A stretch of 42,335 nt of DNA from Psychroserpens mesophilus (lineage in GTDB: Bacteria; Bacteroidota; Bacteroidia; Flavobacteriales; Flavobacteriaceae): the NCBI RefSeq assembly GCF_000826645.1, contig NZ_JXJP01000032.1, forward strand, positions 1 through 42,335. The letters run 5' to 3'. Position numbers and translations under genes: made by a program. Shown one piece after another: positions 40,846 through 42,335 of this stretch. The stretch's first letter is position 1; each line of letters begins with the position of its first letter. The notes under the pieces were generated by a model. The model made no database searches, was not told where the DNA came from, and saw only the letters and a program-made list of their open reading frames with translations.

Positions 40846-42335
40846 TTAGTTTGTTGATACGTAGATTGGTCCTGTGATTGGTTTTAATTCTAATCCACCA
40901 GTACTACCTTTTAATTTTATGATATAATAATATGTTCCAGTTGGTACAAATCCTGAATTTCCTATTGAACCTTTAGAAGCAGTTCCATTCCAATCATTTT
41001 TATAATTTGAATTGTCATAGATTTTGGCTCCCCAACGGTTGAATATTTGTAACTCAATAACAAAACCACATTCCTCAACACCACCGACAGTAAAGAATTC
41101 GTTAATACCATCATTGTTTACAGTAACCGCTTTTGAAATGATAAGATCTTCTTCACCACAAGGTAAAACAACACAATCATCATTTATTGTTATAGTGACT
41201 TCTGTTTCACTAGGACAAATACCACCAACAGTATACGTAAATTTATAGTCGCCTAAATCAGCTTCAGTAAACTCACCATTAATATCTAATAATGTTGAAG
41301 GGTTAAACAGACTTCCATCTATAGTTGCATCACCAAGAGTTACCGTCCAAACTCCATTTATGTCAAAGTTACCTGATAGTAAATCAAATAAATCAAAGTT
41401 GAAATCATCCAGAATACATAGCTCTGTATCTGTACCTTCAATTTCACTTTCTACATTAACACTTACATCAATGTTTTGAGTAAAGAAAGCTCCATTTCCA
41501 CATTCATCTTCTACAAACCATTCTCTAATGATAGTATAATCTTGAACTGTTCCATCAGAATTAGATACTTCATTAAAAGTAACTGTCATATTAGTTGAAC
41601 AAGCATCTTCAAAAACAAGATTTGGTACATCAGGAATGTCATTACATGTTACAGATATGTCTTGTAAATCTGATACTAAAGTTGGAGCAGTAGTATCTTC
41701 AACAGTGATTGTTTGTGTAAGATCTGTTTGATTACCACATTCGTCAATTAAGGTCCAAGTTCTTGTAATTATGAAATTGTTCGGACAAGAACCAGGTTGA
41801 GTAGTATCCGTAAAAGTTGCTTCTAAACCTGTAGAACAGTTATCGGCTTCATCAGTTACATCACCAGTTAAGTTAAGATCATTTACATCAACATTACATT
41901 CTACTGTAACATCTAATGGAACTGTAAATGTTGGAGCCGTGTTATCTTCAACTGTAATCATTTGAGTCAAAGAAGTAGTGTTATCACACTCATCCACTAA
42001 GGTCCATTCTCTAGAAATTATGTAAGAATTAGCACAACTTCCAGCAGTAATAGTATCCGTAAAAGTTGCTTCTAAACCTGTAGAACAGTTATCGGCTTCA
42101 TCAGTTACATCACCAGTTAAGTTAAGATCATTTACATCAACATTACATTCTACTGTAACATCTAATGGAACTGTAAATGTTGGAGCCGTGTTATCTTCAA
42201 CTGTAATCATTTGAGTCAAAGAAGTAGTGTTATCACACTCATCCACTAAGGTCCATTCTCTAGAAATTATGTAAGAATTAGCACAACTTCCAGCAGTAAT
42301 AGAATCCGTAAAAGTAGCTTCTAAACCAGTAGAAC
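40846..42335 (-). CDS. Repetitive gliding-associated adhesin with type IX C-terminal domain (5' end outside window)
   Basis: 496 residues are visible; the frame is open to the window edge, so the N terminus is missing and GTG at 42246 is only an internal Val. Tandem beta repeats of 83 residues (WTLVDECDNTTSL, MITVEDNTAPTFTVPLDVTV, DVTDEADNCSTGLEATFTD) occur as two near-identical copies at the edge and one diverged copy (FIITRTWTLIDECGNQ), followed by two spacer domains. The C-terminal about 95 residues, VTVNNDGINEFFTVGG, FNRWGAKIYDNSNYKNDWNG and PTGTYYYIIKLKG, are the gliding-motility-associated (type B) signal for type IX secretion. The repeats have paired cysteines. It is probably a long surface adhesin. 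Confidence 0.93.
   Translation of the reverse strand, partial: STGLEATFTDSITAGSCANSYIISREWTLVDECDNTTSLTQMITVEDNTAPTFTVPLDVTVECNVDVNDLNLTGDVTDEADNCSTGLEATFTDTITAGSCANSYIISREWTLVDECDNTTSLTQMITVEDNTAPTFTVPLDVTVECNVDVNDLNLTGDVTDEADNCSTGLEATFTDTTQPGSCPNNFIITRTWTLIDECGNQTDLTQTITVEDTTAPTLVSDLQDISVTCNDIPDVPNLVFEDACSTNMTVTFNEVSNSDGTVQDYTIIREWFVEDECGNGAFFTQNIDVSVNVESEIEGTDTELCILDDFNFDLFDLLSGNFDINGVWTVTLGDATIDGSLFNPSTLLDINGEFTEADLGDYKFTYTVGGICPSETEVTITINDDCVVLPCGEEDLIISKAVTVNNDGINEFFTVGGVEECGFVIELQIFNRWGAKIYDNSNYKNDWNGTASKGSIGNSGFVPTGTYYYIIKLKGSTGGLELKPITGPIYVSTN
41802..42302. repeat. Perfect 249-bp tandem repeat in the adhesin gene
   Basis: Bases 41802-42053 and 42051-42302 are identical at all 252 positions (period 249 bp, 83 codons). 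The first difference to the right is at 42303. The next unit to the left (ending near 41801) is clearly diverged. Confidence 0.95.

Noticed and set aside
41802-42335. CRISPR-like array
   Set aside because: The repeats are 249-bp coding units with no short unique spacers and stay in frame in an adhesin.

Overview
The window is AT-rich bacterial DNA from the phylum Bacteroidota, most likely a marine-type member of the family Flavobacteriaceae. The evidence is type IX secretion and gliding genes (porQ, a PorP/SprF protein, a type B C-terminal domain adhesin), several lipoproteins and PorT-like barrels, Bacteroidota-type promoters (TTG, about 20 bases, TAnnTTTG), weak or absent Shine-Dalgarno sequences, and CGAG-rich flavobacterial intergenic repeats. 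No rRNA, tRNA, CRISPR array, prophage or transposase was seen. Genus cannot be named from the sequence alone.

Layout. 1-2135 (+): the 3' end of one outer-membrane beta-barrel gene, a PorT-like barrel gene, aroQ, and a second PorT-like barrel gene. 2448-5015 (-): lpdA, a DinB-like DUF1572 gene and a lipoprotein msrB. 5170-15845 (+): a six-gene alpha-glucan cluster: a GT4 glycogen/maltose-1-phosphate synthase, glgC, glgE, a stand-alone maltokinase, glgB and a GH31 alpha-glucosidase. Together these form a GlgE-type route (ADP-glucose to maltose-1-phosphate to linear glucan to branched glucan), with no treS in the window. 15943-20675 (+): an M48 peptidase lipoprotein, a UMF1-type MFS transporter and three lipoproteins with related leaders, two of which carry an unrecognised four-cysteine repeat. 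20747-23766 (-): an ECF sigma factor, a putative membrane anti-sigma factor, and two secreted beta-repeat proteins (DUF4097-like and head GIN).

23997-28975 (+): lon, a two-LysM protein overlapping lon, porQ and cmk. 29031-29411 (-): a small BON-LysM protein. 29700-32045 (+): rpsA with a 120-base leader, and an orphan gene. 32260-35125 (+): pyrR, pyrB, a small STAS-like gene and rnz, interspersed with 8-bp tandem repeats. Then a hypothetical gene (-), pdxH (+), a CAP-domain lipoprotein (+) and a lipoprotein gene interrupted by one in-frame TAG. 37976-42335 (-): an operon with a repetitive gliding-associated adhesin (5' end outside the window), PorP/SprF and a PorE-like OmpA protein, the usual three-gene arrangement for a type IX secreted adhesin.

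The items most worth follow-up are the GlgE-type cluster with a shared 20-base motif in two of its gaps, the four-cysteine-repeat lipoproteins with identical promoters, the rpsA leader with crossing helices, the drifting 8-bp tandem repeats around the pyr genes, the single-stop lipoprotein gene, and the perfectly duplicated 249-bp adhesin repeat.
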